Of a stretch of DNA of 64,000 nt, positions 41,075 through 52,480 are shown piece by piece. A program made the translations under genes and the position numbers. Below the pieces are notes generated by a model. That model had not been told where the DNA came from, did no database searches, and worked only from the letters and a program-made list of their open reading frames with translations. The first letter of the stretch is position 1, and each line of letters opens with the position of its first letter. This stretch comes from Amyelois transitella (Eukaryota > Arthropoda > Insecta > Lepidoptera > Pyralidae): assembly GCF_032362555.1 (NCBI RefSeq), contig NC_083515.1, forward strand, positions 4,375,001 through 4,439,000, read 5' to 3'.

Positions 41075-43200
41075 ATGTAAGATGTTTAAGGATTCTAAAA
41101 AAATATGGGACGTAGTGAAGGAGGTAACTAGTTCAAAAAAGACTAAAATTCCATCAACTCAATTACTTAATTGCTCTGATAACCCTCGAGACTCGGTGAA
41201 TGTCGTAAATACGTACTTTGCTAAGGTTGGCGAAAACCTTGCGCGTAATATCGTACCCATTGATCAATCTACCAATTCTGGATCAACGGCGTCAAACCAA
41301 TCTATCGGTTCCTCTTTTGCGATGCTCGATTCAGATGAAGTCGAAATTCACGATATAATTATGGGATTTAAAAATAAATGTGCAGAAGGCTGGGACGGCA
41401 TCTCAAACAATTTCATCAAAAAATTCAAACAATTCCTAATCCCACCTATTACCCACATCTGTAATCTCTCCTTACATACAGGGGTTTTTCCTCAAGCATT
41501 TAAACACTCTATAATACATCCAGTGCATAAAAATGGTGAGAAAGATCGCGTCAACAACTTTAGACCAATATCGATCCTACCCCCTTTTTCAAAAATTTTG
41601 GAAACAATTATTAATAGTCGGCTTATTCGCTACCTAGAAAATAACAATTTGCTCTCCCCAAACCAGTTTGGTTTTAGGAAGGGTAGATCTACGGATGGAG
41701 CAGTTCATGAGCTTACAGAGTTTATAGCCCAAAAATTAGAAGCATCTTACAAGGTCACTGGAATATTTCTTGACCTTGCTAGAGCGTTTGACGCGGTCTC
41801 TGTCCCAATTTTGCTCGATAAACTGGAGGTATGTGGAGTAAGAGGTACCCAACTGAAGTTGTTTGAGAACTATCTCACAGGCCGGACACAGAGTACGATA
41901 ATAGATAATTACATCAGCGACAAAGCATGCGTACATTATGGCGTACCCCAGGGTAGCATATTAGGTCCTACACTGTTTTTGATCTACATCAACGGCTTGA
42001 CGGAACTGGAGATTGACGGCTGTCGCATTATCTCGTATGCTGATGACACTTGTCTCTTGTTTGCAGCTGATACATGGGCGCATGTGCACATAGCTGCTCA
42101 AAAAGGTTTTAACCTTGTTAATAACTGGTTACGTACAAATTCTCTGACCTTGAATTCTGATAAAACAAAATATATCAACTTCTCAATTCGTAATCTGTCC
42201 AAAAATCCCATCCCAGTTTTGCCCATAATATCACATAAATGCTTATCGGAAAGTAGCCCGACCTCTTGTTTATGTGAGCCTATTGCATCAGTCAAATCTA
42301 TCAAGTACCTGGGTGTGTTTATAGATAATAATATGTCTTTTAAGATCCACATTCAAAATCTATCAGCTCGAATACGGAAGTTGATATATATTTTTAAAAC
42401 GTTGAGACATGTGATGGAAAAGTCCGCTATCAAACAAATTTATTTTGCCCTTGCACAGTGCATTATCACATACTGCATTACCTCTTGGGGTGGTGCACCA
42501 AAAACAGTCTTAATTCAGGCAGAGATCTCTCAGAGAGCGTTGTTAAAGGTTTGTGGCAAATTTCCATACAGGCATCCCACTGAGGAACTGTTCAATCACT
42601 GGAAAGTATTATCGGTTAGAGAGCTATTTATATATTATACTATACTCAAACAACATCCACTTGTCTCACATATAACTCCCAATAATGAACTAAGAAGACG
42701 TCCTCAGAATGTGTGTAACTTGCCTATGGTATCAAAAGAATTTACCAAAAAATATTTTTACTACCAAGGTCCTTATTTATATAACCAAATTGAAAAGGAA
42801 TTGTCTATTTGCAGGCTTAATAAGTTTACTTTAAAACAAATTCTTTGTAACTGGTTGATGTCATTGGGTTATGATGATGCAGAATTGTTTATATCATAAA
42901 CATTATTTTTGTTCCTATTAACTTCCATATTTTAAAATTTAACTCTTTTGTTTGTATAGATTCAGTATATATCATTCATGAATAACTGTAACTGTATAAC
43001 ATCTAAGCCTCTTATGAATATTTTGTATTTTGCTTGATTTTCTTGCGAGGTGAGATCCTGGTGACCTGTACTTCAGGTTTCTTTGAAACCTACCATAGGC
43101 TCCAGCTTCTCACACAATATTACTTAGCACCTAATGTGTAATTGTTATACTGTAATTCTATGTGTGAGAGGAAATAAATAAACTTATTATTATTATTATT
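41075..43200 (+). mobile_element. 5'-truncated non-LTR retrotransposon (CR1/Jockey group)
   Basis: Contains the 605-codon reverse-transcriptase frame, a 3' UTR with AATAAATAAA at about 43174, and an (ATT)n 3' end. The endonuclease and any ORF1 are absent, as expected for 5' truncation during target-primed reverse transcription. The reading frame has no stops, suggesting a fairly recent insertion. Confidence 0.85.
41082..42899 (+). CDS. LINE reverse transcriptase, N-terminally truncated, 605 aa
   Basis: Copies element RNA into DNA at a nicked target. The visible N terminus (MFKDSKKIWDVVKEVTSSKK) belongs to the linker between endonuclease and RT, so the ATG is an internal Met and the true ORF was longer. 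RT motifs in order: VHKNGEKDRVNNFRPISIL, NQFGFRKGRSTDGAVHEL, GIFLDLARAFDAV (catalytic Asp), HYGVPQGSILGPTLF, and ISYADDTCLLF with the YADD box at residues 319-322. The thumb and a Cys-containing C-terminal region follow; I see no RNase H. Motif style fits the CR1/Rex1/Jockey part of the LINE tree; exact clade not assigned. No stop codon or frameshift over 1.8 kb. Confidence 0.93.
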   Translation: MFKDSKKIWDVVKEVTSSKKTKIPSTQLLNCSDNPRDSVNVVNTYFAKVGENLARNIVPIDQSTNSGSTASNQSIGSSFAMLDSDEVEIHDIIMGFKNKCAEGWDGISNNFIKKFKQFLIPPITHICNLSLHTGVFPQAFKHSIIHPVHKNGEKDRVNNFRPISILPPFSKILETIINSRLIRYLENNNLLSPNQFGFRKGRSTDGAVHELTEFIAQKLEASYKVTGIFLDLARAFDAVSVPILLDKLEVCGVRGTQLKLFENYLTGRTQSTIIDNYISDKACVHYGVPQGSILGPTLFLIYINGLTELEIDGCRIISYADDTCLLFAADTWAHVHIAAQKGFNLVNNWLRTNSLTLNSDKTKYINFSIRNLSKNPIPVLPIISHKCLSESSPTSCLCEPIASVKSIKYLGVFIDNNMSFKIHIQNLSARIRKLIYIFKTLRHVMEKSAIKQIYFALAQCIITYCITSWGGAPKTVLIQAEISQRALLKVCGKFPYRHPTEELFNHWKVLSVRELFIYYTILKQHPLVSHITPNNELRRRPQNVCNLPMVSKEFTKKYFYYQGPYLYNQIEKELSICRLNKFTLKQILCNWLMSLGYDDAELFIS

Positions 43201-43920
43201 ATTTGTATCTCCTCTTGGATTTCACGGGTCTATACACCCCGGATTTTTGAGAGGCTTGCGTGGGGATATAAATCCAACACGTAGAGGCCCTTTGGAGAAG
43301 TTGATGTTATGTTGTTCTCCTGCCAAAACCCGTTCCCGGGCATATCGATAGACAATATGTCCATGAACAGGTCTCGGCAGGAGGTGGAGCTATTACAAAA
43401 TAAGGGAAAGGAATATGGGTTATGGAGTTGACGTTTGGATGGATTTAGACTGGGCTATTGCTGGAGAAGTTCGGACACCTGCCATAATCATGAATACTTG
43501 ACTATTATGTGGCAGGTGGTGACTCGCCACTCACTAAATGGGCCCCTCAAATCAGTCACCATGATTAGCAACAAAGGGGCAACATCGGCGTGGGTGGCTA
43601 AGGATGTCGAGAGGTGAGACTGCGGGGCGTGAAATCGTGGTGATCCAGTCAGGCACCCCCGGCGTTATGACATTTTACACTTCCATCCTTCGAGCGTATA
43701 GCTCTCGCGACTCCACTCTGACCGGCCGGTTAAGGCAAGCCAGAGGTAGGGGTCCTGTCCCTCATCGGTTTCCACTCCGACCTTGGCGAAGGAAGATCGG
43801 AGGCGAGGAACAGGGGCCTCCCCTGGGAGCACTCAGGTCCGTGGGGTCGCTACTCCCCAACAGCTCGCCACAAGCTGCCCTGCGGAGACTGATTGCACTG
43901 GGAAGGTGACCCAGGGGGCG
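43201..43920 (+). mobile_element. GC-rich ~720-bp insert between ATT repeats
   Basis: Base composition jumps from AT-rich to GC-rich at about 43201 and back at about 43918. The block is preceded by (ATT)n at 43185-43200 and ends gggggcga followed by (ATT)n at 43921-43938. It has no convincing ORF. A non-autonomous element using an ATT/TAA-repeat target or tail, as R4/Dong-type LINEs do, would explain this; that is inference. Confidence 0.5.
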
Positions 43921-43938
43921 AATTATTATTATTATTAT
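43921..43938. repeat. (ATT)n tract
   Basis: Short trinucleotide run marking the right end of the GC-rich insert; same unit as the LINE tail at 43185-43200. Confidence 0.85.
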
Positions 43939-43959
43939 AAGAAGTTTCTTAATGAGGTC

Positions 43960-44032
43960 TAGGGGTTATTGGGCCGTACAGCTGAATGTGGCCATAATGG
44001 ATAAAAACGTGATTGTATGTATGTATGTAACT
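43960..44032 (+). mobile_element. Tail fragment of TATG retroposon
   Basis: ttgggccgtacagctgaatgtgg, gataaaaacgtgatt and tatgtatgtatg. Only the 3' third. Confidence 0.55.
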
Positions 44033-45414
44033 ATGTAAGTTTACGGTAACGGTAATTAACATGGAACGAAATAAATACTGGGTACTTTTAATGTGAGCAG
44101 AGTGAAAATTGCGATTGTTTCAATTTACCCGAAGCCATTGATTCACGTACCGTCGGTAAACCCCAATTAAACTTGTACTGAACCATCTGATCGGGTTGCA
44201 GACCAATTCTATTCTTCCAATTTAATTGGGCGGGGCCGTCATTGTAAATAAGGTTACCTACAGAAAAGCACTTCAACGAATTCAATGGTTTTTCATAAAC
44301 CCTTTTATTTTAAATTGAATTATTCAGAAGGAGTCTTAAAAAAGATCTTTATTGTTTTGATTTATGGTCAGTTATTACATAATTATGAATTTGGAGTGCG
44401 GTTAACTAACTTTATCATTGTTTTGTTACTTGGTTAGAGTTGTGTACATGTAATATGTATGTTTTATTATAATTTACATTGGTCTTAATAATAAGGACAA
44501 GGCCAATAACTAAAGCTTATAAAGTGTACCTACTTTTTTAATACAAGTAAACTTTAAAAGCTTTTTTATATTTTGTCTAAGACTTATCAGATATCTGAAT
44601 ATTATAAAAAAGCTAGTTCTAGTAAATACCATAGTGCACATTTTGTATTCTCCATACTTTTTACTGTTCTCTTGCAATACTTCCTGTCCTTATTAAATGC
44701 CCTGGCAATGTCGACTGGATACAAAGAGAACAATTTATAGTTTTATTCTTTCAATACTTATTCACTCTGTCGAGTATATAAACATAAATAAGAGACCAGT
44801 AAAGCAAATGAATGTAAGGAAGATAAAACATATGCAATAATTATATTTAAAAATACCTGTTGTTAACATATTTTATTTATTAATATAAGAATTGTGCTAT
44901 TGGTTTCTGCTTGCATTTGAACAAGCGCTCAAAAGTTAATAGCGCGGAGGAAGGGTATTTACTTTGGATTTAATCTTGCGAAATGCGAGAGCACTTTCTA
45001 TAGTTTTTGTATCAACATTTCCATTGAAAGAAATTCGCGAAATGTTGGCAAGGTACTGATTTTTCTATTATTTTTACCTATAATTTCTTTTATTTTAAGT
45101 TACTTAAATATATTTTATGTACTTACAGCCGAAACCTCTGAAACAATTTCGTTAGATTATGGCATACAGATAATAATAATGAATAAATAAGTTATTTTGT
45201 ATATTCAATTACGAACATTCTCAAGACAGCGAAGCCGTATGGAAGAACTATTATAGTTAGTCATATAAACATATATATAAGTACTTAGAGTCGTTTGTGT
45301 CAAGTTGATGCGGTTGGAGTAGATTAATATTTTATGGTTTTGTGAAAGGTCAAAGTTATACCAAGGAGTAAAATATTTGATATCCAAAGGAAATTTTCTT
45401 CGTGGAATATTATC

Positions 45415-45540
45415 GGATGATGACACTGTTGGTTCCAGTGGCATCTTCAGCTCTCTAGAGCGGAACCCGGCATCTGGTTATCTTGATTGGGTAACAGATT
45501 TTTACACGAACGACCGTCTGAGCACTTTGCAGGGGATCCA
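45415..45540 (+). repeat. Interspersed repeat fragment
   Basis: The stretch ggcatctggttatcttgattggg...tttttacacgaacgac resembles a string I know from repeated moth DNA. An ORF runs through it but has no supporting features. Confidence 0.35.
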
Positions 45541-45926
45541 AATTTTTTCATGCCAGCTTAAGTTTAAGTGATGTGAATCTAGTATCTAATACAATTTATA
45601 TTTTTAAAGATTTTTTTTTCGTAGCGGAAAGATTATAAAATGGAATTTGAGAAAAATAAAAATTTCCCCTTTACCTTGTTAGTTTTCGGACGAGATCAAA
45701 GACGCAGGACCCTTCATTTTATCTTTGGAGTGACGAGGACGAACCAAATTGTTCATGTCCCTTGATGGCAAATGTTGTTAAAGTAATTTAAAATGAAAAT
45801 ACTCATTACATCGCCAGAAGGCGGCTTGATAAATTTATGATATTTTGCTGTGACTGAGTCACTTATAAACTAGTTAAGTTTCAACTACTGCATTTATTTT
45901 TATATAAATTTATTAGAAAGCTTAAC

Positions 45927-46050
45927 TCTTACTAATATTATAAGTGAGAAAGTTTGTCTATCTGTTCCGCTTATACAGCTAAACGGCTAGACCGGTTGTA
46001 TGAAATTTATCATAAATGCTACCCGTGCGAAGCAGGGCGGGTCGCTTGTG
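45927..46050 (+). mobile_element. Diverged short Helitron
   Basis: Starts TCTTACTAATATTATAAG and contains gtttgtctatctgttccgc and acggctagaccggttgtatg; it ends with a GC-rich gcgaagcagggcgggtcgc block, where the expected CTAGT has decayed. Confidence 0.55.
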
Positions 46051-48919
46051 TAGGATTAAAATAGCATTTCGTTCGTTTTTAGATACGTTATGTCACTTAT
46101 TTATGCTGAAGTTTTAGCTCAAGTTTTTTAACCATATTACCTATTGATTTGAACGTCCCTTCATCAAAGTATGTTTGATTACAAGGTGTATTTTGGATGT
46201 CTTCCCAGAATACGTTCCACAATATAATCCCCTGGCAAAAGTTTTAAAGGCTTGTTTAGTAACGCCTTATTCATATTTTGTCCCTTAATACGGCCTTCAC
46301 CTTTGGCCTATACAGCTTGCCTACAAAGTTGGCCTTTTAAGAGGCGAGATGATGTGCACCCACGTATTTATTAATTATTCCCAGAAGGTCCATGAAAATT
46401 TTCGGTTCATTAATTTTGTTAATACCTAGTCTTACTACACAAATAAATTAATTTAAATTTACATATCATCCTTAGACTCACTCTCTCTCTCGTGTAGAGT
46501 ATTACATACATTTTAGTTTTACGCAAATACCATGAGAAAAGTAGTTTTTTTTTTATCCAGAAACTGTGTCCGAAAATTATGTGAGCGTAAATTTCACTCT
46601 TCCTCACTCTCTTCCGGCATCCACCGGCACTTTGTATGCCCAAGGTCCGCTTTCTGACACTTTTCGGTTTTTAGGTGTTCGGCATACTTTGTTTGCCTCA
46701 GTTATCATATCACGTGTTTGTAGCTTTTTCACATTTAGACTCATGTTGTACAGCATAGATGGGCTCACTTCTTATCAAGCTTCTTATCATAATCTTAAAA
46801 ATCACATTACTGAAATTTTAGTTACCTATATGACGAGCAAGTATCAAAAGTTAACGTGGCACAAATCGGACAACGTTTTGTCGAAAAATAACGAGTGTAT
46901 AGAAATTGTATAACGTTCCACGGGACATCATGGGAGGACGAAAACACTATGCATCAAAGATTCCTAAGGCAGGATAGAACCATGGACAAATAACTACTAT
47001 CCATGTTAGCAAGTTAGAAGTACTTATGTGTTCGCTAAGTTGTTTAAAATTTAATCAATCAAAACACGTCAAATTGCCAATGTGGCAGGTTCGATGACTA
47101 CTGTGTTACGGTGTCTGTGAATTATTAGACATAGTTATCAGGCAGGCCTGGCAATTATGAGCAACTTCTATAATGTCAATGTTTTGCAATCGCCTCGACG
47201 AGATGTTTAATTAAGCGATAGTAATCTGCCACTAGTTTAGGCGATGTCATCATTAAGGGCGGTTAGACAGTATTCGAGGCCCATTTGGGCACTCGCCAGA
47301 GCGGTAGCGGCTCTTGACGCAAATTACGTATTACCAATTTAAAACAAAGTGCTGTCATTTGTCTGATCATACCTGTATCGATTGATGGTAAAATCCGAAA
47401 TATAAAGATAAGCCTCAAGTTCGCTTATAAAAAGTTGCATCTCCATAATCAGGGTAATTAAATTGAGCCGTTTTAAGATCAATCCTATCTATTTACAACT
47501 ATCATACAAAATATATTAAAGTGATGCGTTGTTGGAAAATTTGTTTGTTTCTAACACAAAATAGTTCTGAGCTAAAAAATAACTATAAATGACAAATCCA
47601 CATAAAAATGTCGACACTACAATTTTGTAGTTATGTTCCCAGTCATATTATCATTTCATTTCATGGCCTCGTATAAACTCATTTCGTAAGCATGACCAAA
47701 AGAAATTTTCTATCAAAAATATTTCATGTTTTTATTGATGGTTACTTTCAATTTTCCTCTAGTATTTGCTTTTCGGAACATCGACGCTTTTAAGTGAAGC
47801 GTCTAGAGGTCAACTTGCGTTCAAAGATAATAAATCTTCTAAGAATGGATGCTGTGCCCACAGCTGAAATGTAATAGGTACTTAGATTAGATTAAGTGTT
47901 TAACTGGAAAACTCTAATGTAATTGAAAAGCATATATCGTTAGCAGGTTGCCATGATCTTACATATAATACACACTAGAGTATACTCGCGACGCCACCTA
48001 CGTATATTCCCATTTATTTTGGTTCCCGTAGGAATTTGGAAAAACCTCTCATAAACCACACAAGAAACCTACATACTAAATCTCTAGACTCGGCGGTTTG
48101 AACTGTGTGCCTGAGCCTAGTTGTCAGTCAATTAGTTAATTACCTCATTAATTTTTTTAGATATAGTTATGTTGTCGTTATTCCTTACGTGGACGGGGTA
48201 GAAAAAGTTCATAACCTAAAGACTATATTTAACTGAGTCGTATACATTCGTGGAAATAACATGCCATGTACTTCCAATGTTGTGATGATGTGGAAAATTT
48301 GCGCATATTTTCCTAATATTCAAGCAGAACGCATATTTGAGTAAAGGAGATAACGTGGATTTAAACGTATGGTTTCAAGCATAGTAGAAATAGGACCACT
48401 CTGTCTATTCCTTAGGGTGGGAACTGAAGGAAAAAAGTACTACTAAGGCAGCTCACCGGGAGAATGATGTGCACACCCGTTATTAGTTGTTTCTAAAATT
48501 AAAAAAAAACATAAAAGAAAAAACATTTGTTTATTAACTGATTTTGAACTATCGCATTGCGTTATACTATAAATACTACAGGTATTAAACGCGCACGTAA
48601 CGTACCTTTATTTTATCTCGAACGTTTCAAATCATGTTTTAATGATCCGTGGTCACCGAGCGTCTACTTTAATAATCTACGTGCACGGGGCGTTTTTCAT
48701 CGTATCTCATTCAGATTTCTATGGTACGAGGTACTTGATTGATTGATTATTTCGACTATCATAACGGTGCTATGCGAATTGTCGGTAATTGCATTCCATT
48801 GCCTGTCCTCGCACGTTAACTGGAATCCCAATATTATCGAAACTGACCGCTTATTAATAACGTTCAATCGTAATGGAATACTTAAGCGAGTAAATCTTTA
48901 GCGCGATAATTAAGGCTTA

Positions 48920-49105
48920 CTAGACATACGTATATAATCACTCTTGCGGTGTAGACAGAATCAACGGTCTTATTAATGGAACTGAAATTAAAATAGTGAC
49001 GGTTGCTTTGTCGCTGTATACGACATCTATCTGAAAGACATTCTAGTTATAAGTAGTCTTATTCTAGCCTAAACTAGTACCGGGAGCCACACGGCACACA
49101 CACGT
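48920..49105 (-). mobile_element. Partial retroposon copy
   Basis: Tail cata..., cttgcggtgtagacag, then a deleted middle and cgggagccacacggc head. Diverged. Confidence 0.6.
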
Positions 49106-49989
49106 TTCATTCATATACTTTAGAAGTTTAGAATATTAAAAAGGACATAGAGTAGGGACTTTTTATTCTGGTGAAATTACCTTGCTCGACAACCTGCATT
49201 ACCTAATCCAATGAGCACTATGGACAAAAGACGCATCCCGGGCTCTTTTCAAAGAAAAGATTAAGATGTGACCAGGATTAACGCTATTAGTAAGAAGAAC
49301 AACCAAATAATTCAATTAAATAAAATTTCTTTATTTTTCTCAACAATCTAAATATGACACAGACTTATAGTAAAAGTTACACGGTTTAACTTATTTAAGA
49401 TTGTGAGAGACTGGTGTCTGAACTAAGCAGAGCTTGTATCTCAGTACACCAGTAACCAATAATGCACAACGACTCGATAATTCGCTAAGTAACATAAATA
49501 AAATTTCAAAAGCTTCTTTTTCTTATTTCTCTATATGCCGCCACTAAGTTTTTAAATATATCTCAGAGTGTGAAGTCTCCAATGTCAAGCGAAAACAAAG
49601 TGCAAACATTAGGTAATTAGGTCATTGCACCCCTTGCTTTGAAAACGAAATGGTTGACTATGAAATTATGTTACAACTAAATTAGTTTAACTTTATCAGT
49701 TGGTTCTTGTCTAGACTGAATTATTTTGTCGTCTACTTTGTTCAATTCATGTAAGTTTCACAAATTTTCCCTAATGTCATTATTTCGTCATTCAACTTTC
49801 CCTTTTTCCATCGTCAATCTCTATAAAATATGCTTAAAAGTAGGAAAAGCTGACGAAAACATAGCTTATATCTAAGGGATTAAGACGCGATATGTGTAAT
49901 CCATTTTTCTTCATTCAAACTTTCCATTTCCATCGCTTTTCTCATCATTATAACTCGTGAGACATAGCTGGTTTTAAAAATCCTTAGCT

Positions 49990-50095
49990 ATCTACCGAAT
50001 CGGTAATGCGGCTGGCACATTTGGCTGCCAAGTCCGCTGGGCGGCCGCCAGCGCCGGCGCTATCGCGATCAACTCTCAGACGCCCTTGAGTGATT
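49990..50095. other. Unexplained GC-rich island
   Basis: About 100 bp of GC-rich sequence (ggcggccgccagcgccggcgc core, NotI-like GCGGCCGC) in AT-rich surroundings, with no clear ORF or splice pair. It could be an enhancer, an exon of the long gene or an unmethylated remnant. Confidence 0.4.
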
Positions 50096-50849
50096 TTAAA
50101 TGAGCCAGCATTTATCTTAGTGTACAAAAGATGTCCACGAATTTGATATGTTCGACTATTCTTTCTTTTCCCTCGTTAATGGTGGTATTGAGTTCGGTGA
50201 CCTCTCTGCCGTGCTGTTGTTACAATCATAAAACTTTCGACTTAGCTACTGTACTAGTAGTAGGTGAAGGTGGAATTAAAAATAAATAGTGTAGCCTCCT
50301 TTTTTAGATACCCATTAGCTTTAATGATATCAATATATATGATATTTTCATTATCTTTAATGCTATATAAAATAACTCCGGACTGTCAAAGGAATAATTA
50401 GGGTTAGCGCATTTAGATTTATTGAAAGTAATTCTTATTTTTTGACTATTATAAACAGTGTAATTTGTCCATAGAAAAAAAATTAAATAAAATTTACCTA
50501 CTTTTATAACCTAAAAAGATTAAGGTTATCAAGTCAGCGAAATAACTGCAATTTCACTAAACAAGCTAACTGCTGGCATATGGAATTAATGAAAAATGCA
50601 ACATAAGCATTCTACTTGAACACGCGACACATATTATATGAACGAAAGTAACAGAACAAGATTGAGTTGATATTCACTGGTTTATTTATTTGTCTTTTTG
50701 TATTTTAACATATCGAAGCAATCCGAAAGTAAGTTTATTTGTGTGTTCTTCTGCACGGGTTGCCCACCAAATGCATTTTCTTGTAATATCTCTTTTATTT
50801 AATTAAGAGTCCCCAGACTCCAGGCATCCTGGTAAAAACTAAAGTTCCC

Positions 50850-51033
50850 GTGGGATTTGTGTTGTAATCTTCTGTAGGTGGCGCTAAATTCGTCGCTTTT
50901 TGTAGGCGTCGTTTAATTAGCTGCTTTTTATGGGTGATGCTAATTTCGTTGATTTTTTTTAGATTGCATTAAATTCGTCGTTTTTATTCGATGGTGCTCA
51001 ATTCACGCGAACGAAGCTGCGGGTAAAAGCTAG
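50850..51033 (+). mobile_element. Helitron-like 3' end
   Basis: Ends gaagctgcgggtaaaagCTAG before T, with repeated taaattcgtcg segments inside. 5' end not found. Confidence 0.5.
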
Positions 51034-51409
51034 TATATTATATGAAGTGTCATGTGCGTGCAGTTTCGAACACTACCACGGTCATGTACCAATGACTCTT
51101 TACTTTGAAATAAACAAGTGGAAGGCAAGTTTATTTTAGTCTTCTTAAACAAACGAAAGTTTACTTGTACGGAAAATAGATGTAGCTGTTTGACGCCTCA
51201 ATTATTTCCTGATTTGCTAGTATGTATTTAGCCCACCTTCTTCCAAAGAAACACGTGTAAAAAGGTCAGCAGAATTTTCCTGCTTTTTTTGAATACTATG
51301 TTCAGTTGTTAAATTTTGTCTTATCAAAGTCGGCTACAGCGTGTTTTATAAAAATTGGACACACACTAAAAATACTTTAAAAAAAGTTAGTTTTGAGATT
51401 TTAAATATT

Positions 51410-51450
51410 TTAAACTCACCCGGAGGGGAAGGCTGGGACTACATCTTCAT
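51410..51450 (-). mobile_element. RTE-like LINE tail fragment
   Basis: cacccggaggggaaggctgggactacatctt is the complement of the cctacccctccggg region of the 4829-5003 repeat. A related fragment (cgcttcatccacattc) lies near 52045-52065. Confidence 0.4.
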
Positions 51451-52121
51451 ACATCATCTAAAGAAGCGAATTTGGCAACAAAATATCGAATTTAGCTGCT
51501 TCGATCAGGCGAAGTCGTTAGCTATATAGCTGAGAATGACAAGGATTCATTTAAATAATTTTATTACCAGCTCAGGGTGCAACTGGGAACACGCAAGAAG
51601 AAACGCAGTCAGCCTGATGAAAGCGTTCTAACAAAATAATTCGAGTTCAAAAGTTGGCAGCCCTGCAATATATTGCAGTGACAGCACATCGACATTCCAT
51701 AAAATATGTAATGTTACAGAAGATTTTTATTTTTTTATATATAATCAGTAACTATAAATAGTAAATCATGCCTTGTTTCATCGTGGCTTCATCACGGACA
51801 ATCTGTCTGTGAAAAAATCTAGACCATAGACGTCTCTTATTGATTGCGTCTAGTGTTTATTATCCTTTCGAATCTTAAATGGAAAATTTCTCACTTAATT
51901 CGCGATCTCTAAAAAGAAAGCGTTCATTTGCAAGTTCTTCTTACATAATACACACATAAAATCAAACTCTCTTTTCCATAGAGAGGAAGGGTATTAAAAA
52001 GATGTACCTAGTGTTTCCATTTGCCACGACCTTAAAATTTTTTCGCTTCATCCACATTCTTAACACTTCACGCAAAGTCACCGTTACCCTTGTATTCATA
52101 TGTTTTCCGTTTTGATATTCA

Positions 52122-52199
52122 GTATTCACAATTGTGGTTGAACTTGGGAGTTTCTTTTAGGTATTCACAATTATGGTTGAACTTGGGAGTTTCTTTTAG
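52122..52199. repeat. Tandem duplication of a 39-bp unit
   Basis: Units 52122-52160 and 52161-52199 differ by one base (g/a). The second unit leads directly into a retroposon copy, so the duplicated segment includes the element's left edge. Confidence 0.95.
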
Positions 52200-52325
52200 G
52201 CGATGGGCTAGCAACCTATTTCTATTTGAATCTCAATTCCATAATTAAGCCATTTCTAAACGTTACCTTTCAGTATATTGTGCTCTGTCTTCCCCGCAAT
52301 GGATAAATACGTAATTATATCTACG
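52180..52325 (+). mobile_element. Partial TATG-tailed retroposon
   Basis: tttcttttaggcgatgggctagcaacc, atttgaatctcaattccat and a degraded tail. Confidence 0.65.
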
Positions 52326-52377
52326 TTTCTATGTAAAACTATGATTAATATCTTTAGTATCTTTAATTTGTGTCATC

Positions 52378-52480
52378 GACGTGACGCGACATCCGAACTG
52401 GGTCGGGTGCACACTCGACCCGAAAGCACGCCACTCGGCCGCGTCGACGAAATCGAAGGAACCGCTGCCTTTTGAGGCGA
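52378..52480. other. GC-rich island with a near-perfect palindrome
   Basis: gggtcgggtgcacactcgaccc at 52399-52421 is a near-palindrome inside a ~100-bp GC-rich block. An ORF crosses it but has no splice or start support. Possible regulatory element. Confidence 0.35.

Noticed and set aside
43435-43909. ORFs of 60 and 101 codons in the GC-rich insert
   Set aside because: Low-complexity translation without motifs; they lie in a putative non-autonomous element.
46566-46913. 115-codon plus-strand ORF
   Set aside because: Begins with GTG rather than ATG, has no recognisable domain and no splice signals; likely chance.
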